Below, piece by piece: positions 8,770 to 17,112 of a stretch of DNA of 64,000 nt. The notes under the pieces were generated by a model that worked only from the letters and a program-made list of their open reading frames with translations, was not told the DNA's origin and did no database searches. Made by a program: the position numbers and the translations under genes. Location: positions 62,001 to 126,000 of the forward strand of contig JBPXJS010000009.1 in NCBI GenBank assembly GCA_051715425.1, read 5' to 3'. The first letter of the stretch is position 1; the number at the start of each line of letters is the position of its first letter. Origin of the DNA: JAJTFA01 sp051715425. Lineage in GTDB: Bacteria > Bacteroidota > Bacteroidia > UKL13-3.

Positions 8770-10019
8770 GTAAACCTACTTTTATTGATCTGTTTGCGGG
8801 TGCCGGTGGGCTTTCTGAAGGTTTTATTCGTGCAGAATTTGAACCCCTGGCGCATGTGGAAATGGATGAGGCAGCTTGTTTTACTTTAAAAACACGCGTT
8901 GCATATCACCACCTGAAAGCAACGGATGATTTTGATAAATACAAATCATACCTGAAGGGAGAAATTTCCAGAGAAAAATTGTACTCTTTTATTCCTGATG
9001 AAAAATTGAACTCTGTAATTAATTATCCGATAGGAGCGGAGCATAATCCAAAAATACATAAAAGAATCAGTAAACTGATTCAAGGTCAGGATGTGGATTT
9101 AATTATCGGTGGCCCGCCCTGTCAGGCATATTCATTGGTGGGAAGGGCCAGGTCCGCTGACGGAATGAAGGGTGACAGAAGGAATTATTTATATGTTCAT
9201 TATGCAAAATTTCTTAAAAAGTATAACCCAAAATTATTTGTATTTGAGAATGTGCTGGGACTGAAATCGGCTGGAGACGGAGTCTATTTAAAAAACATGG
9301 AGAATCTCTTTTTTAAGAAGGGATACAAAATGCAACTCTTTACCGTAGAAGCGGACAATTTCGGGGTGCTGCAAAAACGTAAACGGGTAATTATAATAGG
9401 CTGGAAAAAGGATATGACTTTTAATATCCCGGATTTAGAGGAAGTAAAAAATGTGGCAGGATATAAAGTGAAAACACTGTTTAATGACCTTCCAAAGATA
9501 CAGGCGGGCCAAGGCAATGATAAATTTATGCAGTACAGTGATCAAACAAACCCTTACCTCGAAAGTAATCACATAAGAAATGGAATTGATATATTAACAC
9601 AGCATGTTGCCAGGCCAAATAAGCAACAGGATAAAGAGATTTACAAGATTGCCGTTGAAAAGTGGAATAGCAAAAAAGAAAGATTACACTATAATGATTT
9701 ACCGGAACGTTTGAAATCACACCAAAACAGAAGTTCGTTTTTTGACAGGTTTAAACTGGTTGCTGAGGATGAATTCCACTCACAAACTGTGGTTGCGCAC
9801 ATTGCCAAGGACGGGCATTATTATATTCATCCTGATATCGAACAGAACCGCTCAATTACTATAAGAGAGGCTGCACGACTACAATCATTTCCTGATAACT
9901 ATTATTTTGAAGGAGTGAGAGAAGGTGCGAACAGAACCGCTGCTTTTAAGCAAATTGGTAATGCGGTTCCTCCTATAATGTCATATGTTATAGCGAAAGA
10001 ACTAAAAACTATATTTTAG
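8763..10019 (+). CDS. dcm: DNA (cytosine-5-)-methyltransferase
   Basis: Transfers a methyl group from S-adenosylmethionine to C5 of cytosine in a specific DNA site. All key motifs are present in 418 residues: motif I DLFAGAGGLSEGF (9-21), motif IV GGPPCQAYS with nucleophile Cys120, motif VI FENV (Glu162), motif VIII QKRKRVIIIGW, motif IX TIREAARLQSFPDNYYF, and motif X QIGNAVPP near the C-terminus. The region between motifs VIII and IX is the target-recognition domain, so the site cannot be read from sequence. It sits in one operon with the XRE controller, a GHKL protein and a receiver-like protein. No recognisable restriction endonuclease accompanies it. It looks active. Confidence 0.95.
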   Translation: MKSKPTFIDLFAGAGGLSEGFIRAEFEPLAHVEMDEAACFTLKTRVAYHHLKATDDFDKYKSYLKGEISREKLYSFIPDEKLNSVINYPIGAEHNPKIHKRISKLIQGQDVDLIIGGPPCQAYSLVGRARSADGMKGDRRNYLYVHYAKFLKKYNPKLFVFENVLGLKSAGDGVYLKNMENLFFKKGYKMQLFTVEADNFGVLQKRKRVIIIGWKKDMTFNIPDLEEVKNVAGYKVKTLFNDLPKIQAGQGNDKFMQYSDQTNPYLESNHIRNGIDILTQHVARPNKQQDKEIYKIAVEKWNSKKERLHYNDLPERLKSHQNRSSFFDRFKLVAEDEFHSQTVVAHIAKDGHYYIHPDIEQNRSITIREAARLQSFPDNYYFEGVREGANRTAAFKQIGNAVPPIMSYVIAKELKTIF

Positions 10020-10031
10020 AAATTTATTACA

Positions 10032-12383
10032 GTGAATAAACAAAAAATCATATCAGAAATTAACTATCAAATTCTACCGGATACAAAATTGACTTTTGAA
10101 TTAGATCAAGAAGCGTCAAGTGCTGAAATAAGGGGTGCGGTTAATGGTTTAGTTAAAATTAATGGTATAGAAGTTCAATATATACCCAATAAAGGTTTTT
10201 CAGGAATTGAAAATCTATCATGCTTTTACTTAATCAATAAAAGGGTAATCCAAAAAAATATCATTATCAAAGTGGGTTATGCCTTTAAGGCAAAAAGTCA
10301 TATCCTTAGTTTACTTGGCGATGAGTTAATTGGCAGCGATAACCTTGCAATCTTTGAGTTGGTGAAGAATGCATACGATGCTGATGCAGAAGAGGTAAAA
10401 ATTGTGTTGAACAATTTAAATACTCCTGGACAATCTATCTTAATAGAGGATGATGGTAATGGAATGAGTTTGGAAACATTACAAAATGTGTGGCTTGAAA
10501 TTGGTACTGATTTTAAACGAGGTTTAAAGCGGAAACCAAGTCCTATTTTCGGAAGAATGTCGCTAGGAGAAAAAGGCGTAGGTCGGCTAGCGGTTCATAA
10601 ACTTGGGAAAAGAATTCTCCTTGAGACACAACCAAAGGGTAGCAAAGAATCCTACAGAATTAATTTGAATTGGGCTGACCTTATTTCAGAATCTGAATAT
10701 ATTCAAGATACTTTTTTGAAAATTGAAACTGTGAAAGGCTCCCTCTTTCCAAAAAATAAAAAGGGAACACGACTTATCATTTCTGATTTAAAAAAGGAAA
10801 ATTGGAGTAGAAAAGATTTAAGAGACTTAGCAAGAAAAACGAACTCTATCAAAAGTCCATTCAGAAGTATTGATCAATTTAAAGTAATAATTGAGGCAAA
10901 CGACCACCATCAAAGTTGGTTTGAGGATATTAAAAACCCAAATGAAATATTATCAGAGGCACTTTATTGTTTTAAGTTTAATATTGATGCTAATGGGAAA
11001 ATAGAATGGATTTATGAATTCAGACCACCGAAAACATTCAAGATTGCACATAGAGAGGCATTATCAGAAAAAGCTGAGGATAAGTACCTAAAAATTGATG
11101 GTGACAAGGAATTATTTGAATGTAATCAAAAAGTGCTAAAGGCAACTGATTTGGTCGGGATTGGTCCTATCTCTGGACAGTTTTATGTTTATAATTTGGT
11201 TTCTCAGGTTCTAAATGCTTTGGGACAAACAAACGCGGTTAAAACATTTGTAAAGGAAAATTCGGGTGTTAGGGTTTTCCGTGATGGCATAAGGGTATAC
11301 AATTATGGAGAACCAGGAGACGATTGGTTGGGTTTGGATTTAGCACGGGTTCAAAAACTAGGTGAAAAATTTAGCAAGAACACGGTAATTGGAGCAATCG
11401 AAATTGATATGATGGCAAGTCATAAGGGACTTGTTGAGAAAACTAACAGGGAAGGTTTTGACGAGAATGCTGTCTTTAAAAAGTTCAGAACAATATGCAA
11501 TGAAGTATTTGACCTGTTTCAGCGAACAGCAATTCCTGATAGAGAGGAAATTAAAGTTTTCCTTGAAGGTATTAAACCAGTTAGGAGAATTGGGCTTTCA
11601 GATACACTTGTAGAACTGAAAGAAAAACTTAAGGAGAAAAAAGTTGAAGTTGAATTTTCTTCTCTTATTAAACGCGTTGAGAAGGACTATAACGATATGC
11701 GCGATGTCATGCTTAACTCCGGAATGTCAGGAATAAGCCTGGGATTAGTTTTTCATGAAGTTGATCGCGAGATGCGTTTTATTAATGCTGATCTAGACAA
11801 TAACAAAAACATTAAATCAATAAAGGAGCGAGTTAAGAACTTAATTCAACTTCTTGAAAATTTTTCACCTATTTTAAAGCAGAATAAAAACATAATAATC
11901 AAGGCAAGTGAGCTTGCAGAAAAGGCCAAAAGTATCAACAACCCAAGATTTACTTATCATAAGGTAATTTTTTCAAGTCCGTTAATCTCTCTCGAGAATG
12001 AAGATTTCGAAATTAAAGGCCCTGCAAATTTATTGTTGAGTGCAGTTTCGAACATAATTGACAATGCAATTTATTGGGTGGGAGTGAAACGGGAGATAGA
12101 GGACGATAGTTTTAAGCCGGCTATTTACATTGGGTCTGATCTAAAATCATTTAGTGGTCCAACTATCCTTATTGCAGACAATGGAAATGGATTCAATCTA
12201 GAGCCTGAAGAATTAATTCTACCCTTTAGGACAACTCGACCAGGAGGTATGGGCTTAGGGTTGTATTTCGTAAACATTGTCATGGAAATGATTGGCGGAA
12301 AACTGCTATTTCCTGATCGAGAAGATTTAGAAATCCCTAGACCATATGCTGGTGCTGTTATAGCATTAGTTTTTCCAAAATAA
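10032..12383 (+). CDS. Kinase-like protein: Ig-like domain, GHKL ATPase, DHp-like helix, second GHKL ATPase
   Basis: A 783-residue protein with a GTG start 12 nt after the methyltransferase. Residues 10-82 resemble a bacterial Ig/cadherin-like repeat (GAVNGLVKINGIEVQYIPN, then GFSGIENL), a module normally found on surface proteins. Residues 90-330 form a first GHKL ATPase: Glu109-x3-Asn113 with Asp116, DDGNGM at 140-145 and GEKGVGR at 179-185, as in the MutL/MORC/Hsp90-like subgroup. Residues 555-640 are helical with FHEVDREM, placing His575 where a histidine kinase would be phosphorylated. Residues 664-783 form a second, histidine-kinase-type GHKL domain (Asn674/Asn678, DNGNG 716-720, GGMGLGL 738-744). 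No membrane segment is seen. Related GHKL proteins have been linked by genome context to methylase and Vsr genes. Kinase activity here is inference. Confidence 0.78.
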   Translation: MNKQKIISEINYQILPDTKLTFELDQEASSAEIRGAVNGLVKINGIEVQYIPNKGFSGIENLSCFYLINKRVIQKNIIIKVGYAFKAKSHILSLLGDELIGSDNLAIFELVKNAYDADAEEVKIVLNNLNTPGQSILIEDDGNGMSLETLQNVWLEIGTDFKRGLKRKPSPIFGRMSLGEKGVGRLAVHKLGKRILLETQPKGSKESYRINLNWADLISESEYIQDTFLKIETVKGSLFPKNKKGTRLIISDLKKENWSRKDLRDLARKTNSIKSPFRSIDQFKVIIEANDHHQSWFEDIKNPNEILSEALYCFKFNIDANGKIEWIYEFRPPKTFKIAHREALSEKAEDKYLKIDGDKELFECNQKVLKATDLVGIGPISGQFYVYNLVSQVLNALGQTNAVKTFVKENSGVRVFRDGIRVYNYGEPGDDWLGLDLARVQKLGEKFSKNTVIGAIEIDMMASHKGLVEKTNREGFDENAVFKKFRTICNEVFDLFQRTAIPDREEIKVFLEGIKPVRRIGLSDTLVELKEKLKEKKVEVEFSSLIKRVEKDYNDMRDVMLNSGMSGISLGLVFHEVDREMRFINADLDNNKNIKSIKERVKNLIQLLENFSPILKQNKNIIIKASELAEKAKSINNPRFTYHKVIFSSPLISLENEDFEIKGPANLLLSAVSNIIDNAIYWVGVKREIEDDSFKPAIYIGSDLKSFSGPTILIADNGNGFNLEPEELILPFRTTRPGGMGLGLYFVNIVMEMIGGKLLFPDREDLEIPRPYAGAVIALVFPK

Positions 12384-12388
12384 GAACA

Positions 12389-13669
12389 ATGTTTAAACCA
12401 GAAAATAAAATCATCATTGTGGACGACATGCAAGACCATATCGACACCTTGATAAAGCCTTTCAAGGAAAACGGAATTGGATGTACAGGTTTTTTGTATG
12501 ATGTTGGTTATAGTAATCCTCTGAATACTGTAAAAGTAGCATTTTTTGATATTGGAATTAATCCGAATGGTGGAGGTAGTAAAAGTCAAAGATTAAATTC
12601 AATTGCGCATGCTATCCAACAATATATTGCTCCTGATAACGGCCCATTTGTTTTGATTTTTTGGACCAATAGGAAGAGTGAAATTGAGGATATAAAGGCA
12701 TATATACAGTCTCATTATCCAAATAACTTTCCTAAGCCATTTATTGTGGACTGTATTAATAAGGATTATTTCTTAAATAGTCACAGAAGACTAACCAATA
12801 AGCTAAATAAGATTCTTGAAAATCCAACACTTAAAATGCTTTTTCAATTTGAAGAATCAACAGCTAAAGCAGCATCAGCAACAGTCTCTCAACTATTTGA
12901 TATCATTCCTGGTACAGATAACTGGGGGGTCACAAAAGATTTTCAGAAAAATTTTGAGAAGATATTTTCAAAGATTGCTGTTCAGAATCTTGGATATAAC
13001 AACGCAAAGTTGAACCCGGATAAGGGTATTATTTCTTCCTTAACTCCTGTTTTAGGTCACCATTTAGAAAATTCTCTAAAGGGGGAGGAGTGGAGAAGTT
13101 ATTTGAAAACTTTAGCCAAATCAAAGTCAATTAGGAGCTTAACGTATCCAAAAAATTTTGATGCTGATAAGTTAAACACAATATTTCATATTCACCGACA
13201 AGAGTTTATTGAAAAGGATGTAAGGGGCGCTGTAATAAATATTGACCCTAGTACCTTTCAGGAAAATTTTGGGTGCCAGTATTCCGAATGGTTCAACAAT
13301 TTTCTAAATGGTGTAAAGAAAACAAATAGGGACAACTCCAGACTTATTGCCGTAGAAATTAGTGCTTCATGTGATTATGCACAGAAGAAAAAGCGGCTTA
13401 ATAAATACATGCTAGGTGTTTTACTTCCTGCTGAGGCGCTTAAATCAGTAAAGAGAGATAGGAGGCCGGAGTATTTATTTATTCTTGACGGGGTTTTTTC
13501 TATAGATTCAAAAGTAAAAATTTGCTTGAATTTGAATTTTGTTTTTAGTGCAATGAAGGAGGATACAAGATTGGGAGATTCTATTTTCATTATTAAAAAG
13601 GAATTGATGGACCAGATTGGTAATAGGTACGCCAATCATATTTCAAGAATCGGCATTACAAGTTTTTAG
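12389..13669 (+). CDS. Receiver-like domain protein with unknown C-terminal domain
   Basis: A 426-residue protein, 5 nt after the kinase-like gene. The first 125 residues follow the receiver fold: IIIVDDMQDH with acidic Asp12-Asp13, AFFDIGIN with phospho-acceptor candidate Asp54, Thr93 in LIFWTN, and Lys116-Pro117-Phe118. The remaining 300 residues match no domain I recognise. They contain AVEISASCDYAQKKKR, with Cys328-Asp329 and Gln332, which looks like a conserved functional site, and they have no DNA-binding HTH of the usual response regulators. It is therefore probably the output partner of the upstream protein. Whether it cuts nucleic acid, binds a ligand or signals cannot be told. The gene reads as AT-rich compared with flanking genes. 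Confidence 0.72.
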   Translation: MFKPENKIIIVDDMQDHIDTLIKPFKENGIGCTGFLYDVGYSNPLNTVKVAFFDIGINPNGGGSKSQRLNSIAHAIQQYIAPDNGPFVLIFWTNRKSEIEDIKAYIQSHYPNNFPKPFIVDCINKDYFLNSHRRLTNKLNKILENPTLKMLFQFEESTAKAASATVSQLFDIIPGTDNWGVTKDFQKNFEKIFSKIAVQNLGYNNAKLNPDKGIISSLTPVLGHHLENSLKGEEWRSYLKTLAKSKSIRSLTYPKNFDADKLNTIFHIHRQEFIEKDVRGAVINIDPSTFQENFGCQYSEWFNNFLNGVKKTNRDNSRLIAVEISASCDYAQKKKRLNKYMLGVLLPAEALKSVKRDRRPEYLFILDGVFSIDSKVKICLNLNFVFSAMKEDTRLGDSIFIIKKELMDQIGNRYANHISRIGITSF

Positions 13670-13815
13670 TAACAGAGCATACAAATTGTAAATTCGTACT
13701 GAAATCAGCACCACGTAATAGTGATAAATAATATTTATATCCATTAGTTAAGAGAAGGCTGTCTTTGAAGGTTTTAAGCTATACACCGCTATGAAGTATC
13801 CTAATACAAAAATGC

Positions 13816-13843
13816 TCACTTTACAGAAATAAAACTAAAGTGA
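13816..13843. repeat. Inverted repeat in the 222-bp gap right of the island
   Basis: TCACTTTA (13816-13823) and TAAAGTGA (13836-13843) are perfect complements around a 12-nt loop. No T-run follows on the plus strand, so this is at best a weak terminator for the island operon. The rest of 13670-13891 shows no gene, tRNA or obvious attachment-site repeat. Confidence 0.35.
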
Positions 13844-13891
13844 ATAGATAAGTAAATAAAGAACCCTCGGTTGACTTATTGGAATTGGTAT

Positions 13892-15499
13892 TTACTTCTT
13901 CATTACCAATCTGGGCGCATCAGTAATAGATTGCAGCGCTTTCTGCAATACCAGATCGCTGCTGTTTACCACGGTAAAATAACCGTTATCTCTCCACACA
14001 TTTCTTGCTACCAAAGCCTTAATCTGCATATTGATAAATGCACCTGATTTTTTCAGCTCATCAGGCCGGGCTTCTACTCCGTTTTGTTTGGCATAGGCCA
14101 CAAAGTCCTGTAAAAAGGATTGGGTAAACTGCTGGTTAAAAGCGGCAGCCTGTTTATAGGTTTCCAGTTGTTTGCGGTGCTGATCGGTATAAGTTGCTGC
14201 AAACCGGTTGAGCAAACTGTTGGATAATACCTCCACGAGGTAATTGCTGCGGTAGGTGGTATCTACAGCCACAAAAATATCAGGCATAATTCCACCACGG
14301 CTATATACTTTGCGTCCGTTGGCCGTATAAAAAGCAGTGGTATCAATAAGTTTAATTTTAGATGAGTCTTTTACCTCTCCATTATCAAAACGGGTGGCAA
14401 TTTCGTGCTCATATTCATCATACCCTTCTTCATAAGGTTTCTGGATACAGCGTCCGGAAGGGGTATAGTAGCGTGAAACAGTAAGCCTGATGGCAGAACC
14501 ATCTTTTAACTGAAAGGGCTCCTGTACCAGTCCTTTGCCAAATGATCTGCGGCCAATTACAATGCCGCGGTCCCAATCCTGCACCGCACCGGAAAGAATC
14601 TCGCTTGCCGAGGCTGATCCTTCGTCAATTAATACAGCCAGGTTTCCGTTTTCAAACAATCCGCTTTTTTCTGCACGGTAATCGCTTCGCGGTTGGGTGC
14701 GCCCTTGTGTGTATACAATCAGTTTATCATCATTCAGCAATTCATCAGCAATAGAAGTGGCGGCAGAAAGGTAACCACCGGGGTTCCCGCGCAGGTCTAT
14801 CACCAGGTGTTTCATGTTTTGGGCTTTCAGTTTTTCAAGTGCTTCAGTAAACTCTTTATGCGTATCGGCAGCAAAGCGGGTAATTTTTATATACCCGGTT
14901 TCTTTATTAAGCATCATGCTGATATCTATGCTATAAATAGGGATGGTATTGCGCGTAATGGTGTAGAAAATGGTTTTACGTGTATCCGGTCGGTAAATGC
15001 TCAGTTTTACTTTGGTGCCTTTGGGTCCGCGCAGGAGTTTAAATACCTGCTCATTGGTAATGCCGGTTCCTGCCACTTTTTGTCCTTCTACTTCTACAAT
15101 GCGGTCACCGGCCTGTATGCCCAGTTCTTTTGATGGCCCACCTTCCAGAGGGCTTACCACCATAATGGAATCATTTAAAATATTAAACTCCACGCCAATA
15201 CCTTCAAAGTTACCTTCCAGTTGCTCATTGGCCATTTGCAAATCTTTGGCAGGTATATAAACCGAGTGCGGATCGAGTTTATTGAGCAGGGCATTCAGGG
15301 TTTCCTCTTCGAGGTTATCCATATTTACAGTATCAACATAAGCCTGGTTAATAAGGTTAATAATTTCATTAAATTTACTTTTACCTCCGAAAAAAACGGT
15401 GCGTGTTCCTGTAGACGGTTTAAGCCATATTCCCAGAAGCAGGCCGGCAGCTATCAACAATCCGTATATAAAAGGTTGCCACTTGTTTTTGTTATCCAT
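13892..15499 (-). CDS. ctpA: C-terminal processing protease, S41 family
   Basis: A periplasmic serine protease that degrades or trims proteins at their C-termini. From the ATG at 15499 (MDNKNKW) the 535-residue protein has one N-terminal membrane anchor (about residues 8-25), then a PDZ domain (around 85-180, containing GIGVEFN and GIQAGDRIVEVEG) and the S41 catalytic domain. The nucleophile Ser is in DEGSASASEILSGA and the general-base Lys in GRRSFGKGLVQ. A C-terminal extension of about 170 residues is common in this phylum's tail-specific proteases. The frame is open 13 codons further, but a -7 box at 15523-15530 puts transcription start inside that extension. It is divergent from murQ. Confidence 0.92.
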   Translation of the reverse strand: MDNKNKWQPFIYGLLIAAGLLLGIWLKPSTGTRTVFFGGKSKFNEIINLINQAYVDTVNMDNLEEETLNALLNKLDPHSVYIPAKDLQMANEQLEGNFEGIGVEFNILNDSIMVVSPLEGGPSKELGIQAGDRIVEVEGQKVAGTGITNEQVFKLLRGPKGTKVKLSIYRPDTRKTIFYTITRNTIPIYSIDISMMLNKETGYIKITRFAADTHKEFTEALEKLKAQNMKHLVIDLRGNPGGYLSAATSIADELLNDDKLIVYTQGRTQPRSDYRAEKSGLFENGNLAVLIDEGSASASEILSGAVQDWDRGIVIGRRSFGKGLVQEPFQLKDGSAIRLTVSRYYTPSGRCIQKPYEEGYDEYEHEIATRFDNGEVKDSSKIKLIDTTAFYTANGRKVYSRGGIMPDIFVAVDTTYRSNYLVEVLSNSLLNRFAATYTDQHRKQLETYKQAAAFNQQFTQSFLQDFVAYAKQNGVEARPDELKKSGAFINMQIKALVARNVWRDNGYFTVVNSSDLVLQKALQSITDAPRLVMKK

Positions 15500-15522
15500 T
15501 ACGATATTTGAAAAATCAGTTT

Positions 15523-15530
15523 CAAAGATA
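15523..15530 (-). promoter_or_regulatory. -7 box of the ctpA promoter
   Basis: On the minus strand this reads TATCTTTG, a perfect TAnnTTTG. A T-rich -33 region (TTTT) lies about 19 nt upstream. The leader would be about 18 nt to the ATG at 15499, which supports that start over the longer frame. Confidence 0.5.
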
Positions 15531-15575
15531 GGAACCAACAGGAGCTAAAAAAGATTTTATAAGCAAATATTATAA

Positions 15576-16403
15576 ATGGTAAAAAAGATTGTTAAAACCA
15601 CGGAGCAGCCATCGCGCTACGAAAAGCTGGAAAAAATGAGCACCAGGCAGTTGCTTGCCAATATAAACAAGGAAGACCATACGGTACCTGCAGCCATAAA
15701 AAAGGCTTTACCACAAATAGAAAAGCTGGTAAATGCAGCCGCTGAGCGCATGGCAAAAGGAGGCAGGCTGTTTTATATCGGAGCCGGAACCAGCGGGCGT
15801 TTGGGTATTGTAGATGCCAGTGAGTGCCCGCCCACTTACGGGGTTCCGCAGGGGCTGGTAATAGGGCTTATTGCCGGTGGAGACGGAGCCATACGCAAAG
15901 CGGTGGAGTTTGCCGAAGACGACAGCAAACAGGGATGGAAAGACCTGATGGCATATAAAATAAATAAAAAAGACACCCTTATTGGTATAGCTGCATCAGG
16001 CACCACACCTTATGTAATTGGCGCTTTACATGCAGCACGTAAAAAAGGAGTACTTACCGGAAGCATTACCTGCAATAAAAATTCTCCTGTGGCAGCCGAG
16101 GCTGAGTTTCCGGTGGAGGTAGTGGTGGGTCCTGAATTTGTTACCGGCAGCACCCGCATGAAAGCAGGAACGGCCCAGAAGCTGGTATTAAATATGATCA
16201 GCACTTCGCTGATGATAAAACTTGGCCGTGTAAAGGGAAACAAAATGGTGGATATGATGCCTACCAATAACAAGCTGGTAATTCGCGGTACACTGATGAT
16301 TAAAGAAGAGCTGGGTATTGATGAAAAAACAGCAGCAGCCTTGCTCAAACAATATGGCAACGTAAGAAAAGCGGTTGCCGGTTACAGATCCGGATTAAAA
16401 TAA
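15576..16403 (+). CDS. murQ: N-acetylmuramic acid 6-phosphate etherase
   Basis: Cleaves the D-lactyl ether of MurNAc-6-phosphate to give GlcNAc-6-phosphate in cytosolic peptidoglycan recycling. The SIS domain is complete: GRLFYIGAGTSGRLGIVDAS at 63-82, catalytic Glu83 in ASECPPT, and the family signature GSTRMKAGTAQKLVLNM. The 275-residue length is slightly short of the usual 300. No MurNAc transporter or anhydroMurNAc kinase gene lies nearby, so the rest of the pathway is elsewhere. Start ATG at 15576 is followed directly by MVKKIVKTTEQPSRY, a normal family N-terminus. Confidence 0.93.
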   Translation: MVKKIVKTTEQPSRYEKLEKMSTRQLLANINKEDHTVPAAIKKALPQIEKLVNAAAERMAKGGRLFYIGAGTSGRLGIVDASECPPTYGVPQGLVIGLIAGGDGAIRKAVEFAEDDSKQGWKDLMAYKINKKDTLIGIAASGTTPYVIGALHAARKKGVLTGSITCNKNSPVAAEAEFPVEVVVGPEFVTGSTRMKAGTAQKLVLNMISTSLMIKLGRVKGNKMVDMMPTNNKLVIRGTLMIKEELGIDEKTAAALLKQYGNVRKAVAGYRSGLK

Positions 16404-16427
16404 TATCGCATATTTAATGTAATGCCA

Positions 16428-16464
16428 ACAGAAACTGCGCGGTTTTTTGGGGTACCGTTTCTGT
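16428..16464. repeat. Inverted repeat between murQ and the XRE gene
   Basis: ACAGAAAC (16428-16435) and GTTTCTGT (16457-16464) pair perfectly, with an inner GGT/ACC. It lies in the 106-bp convergent gap between murQ and an XRE gene and may end both transcripts, but there is no clean T-run. Confidence 0.35.
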
Positions 16465-16509
16465 ACCATCAATGTTTGATTTTAAACAAAATTCATCTCC
16501 CCTGCTAAA

Positions 16510-16911
16510 TTACCTGAAGGATGAAGAACGGATATCAGTACCTTCTTCCACACCAGAGGTAATTTTAGCCAGATTAAGCTTAAGGCGCATGTTTTCGTAG
16601 GTAAGTTCCTCGATGGTTTTTTCCAGTTGTTCCACATACTTTACCGAAATGCGTGACTTTAGCCTTTCCACTTCTTTTTCCGGATCGGATTTTAATCCTT
16701 CAAAAATGAGGTTGATGTCGAAACGATAAAATTCTTCGCGGGGAATTCCAAGCGCTGTAATTAACCGTTGTTCTGTTTGAATGCTCACCGCAACCTTGCC
16801 CTGTTCAATATGTTGAAGTGTTCTTAATGGAACAGAAATGGCATCGGCCAGTTCTTGTTGTGTAAATGCCCTGAGCTTTCTCAGGATGGCAACTTTTTCG
16901 TTAAATTTCAT
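16510..16911 (-). CDS. XRE-family regulator with C-terminal coiled coil
   Basis: A 133-residue putative DNA-binding protein. The N-terminal HTH (residues 4-60) has RAFTQQELADAISVPLRTLQ. It is followed by a linker containing EEFYRFDINLIFEGL and a coiled-coil segment (about 82-118, EVERLKSRISVKYVEQLEKT) that may mediate oligomers. The open frame runs up to 16977, but a good promoter at 16947-16978 would start transcription near 16941, so the ATG at 16911 (MKFNEKVAIL) is chosen. Targets are unknown. Confidence 0.8.
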   Translation of the reverse strand: MKFNEKVAILRKLRAFTQQELADAISVPLRTLQHIEQGKVAVSIQTEQRLITALGIPREEFYRFDINLIFEGLKSDPEKEVERLKSRISVKYVEQLEKTIEELTYENMRLKLNLAKITSGVEEGTDIRSSSFR

Positions 16912-16946
16912 AGAAAAATAAGCTTGAAGGATACGTTTTTTTTGAC

Positions 16947-16978
16947 CTAAAGTAGAAAGCAGGATGCGCTTTTCCAAA
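16947..16978 (-). promoter_or_regulatory. Promoter of the XRE regulator gene
   Basis: On the minus strand TTTG (16978-16975) is followed after 20 nt by TACTTTAG (16954-16947), one mismatch from TAnnTTTG. The expected start is near 16941, giving a leader of about 30 nt to the ATG at 16911. Confidence 0.55.
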
Positions 16979-17112
16979 CAAAATTATCATCATCAAATTC
17001 AACGAAAGTATCTGTGTTTACAACGGTCGGAACCGGTATTTAAACGAATGGGCTTTATAAACGGGCCAATCAAAAAAGTACCTGATTTAACCTGAATGAC
17101 AATTTCAGCCGG

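Noticed and set aside
7925..13891. Flanking direct repeats or attachment sites around the methyltransferase island
   Set aside because: Comparing the two flanks gave only chance matches such as AACAGA; nothing longer was seen.
14693..15133. 146-codon open frame on the plus strand inside ctpA
   Set aside because: It is antisense to a highly conserved protease domain and has no recognisable domain or promoter.
16912..16977. 22-codon extension of the XRE gene
   Set aside because: It contains the gene's own promoter, and the HTH domain starts properly at the ATG at 16911.
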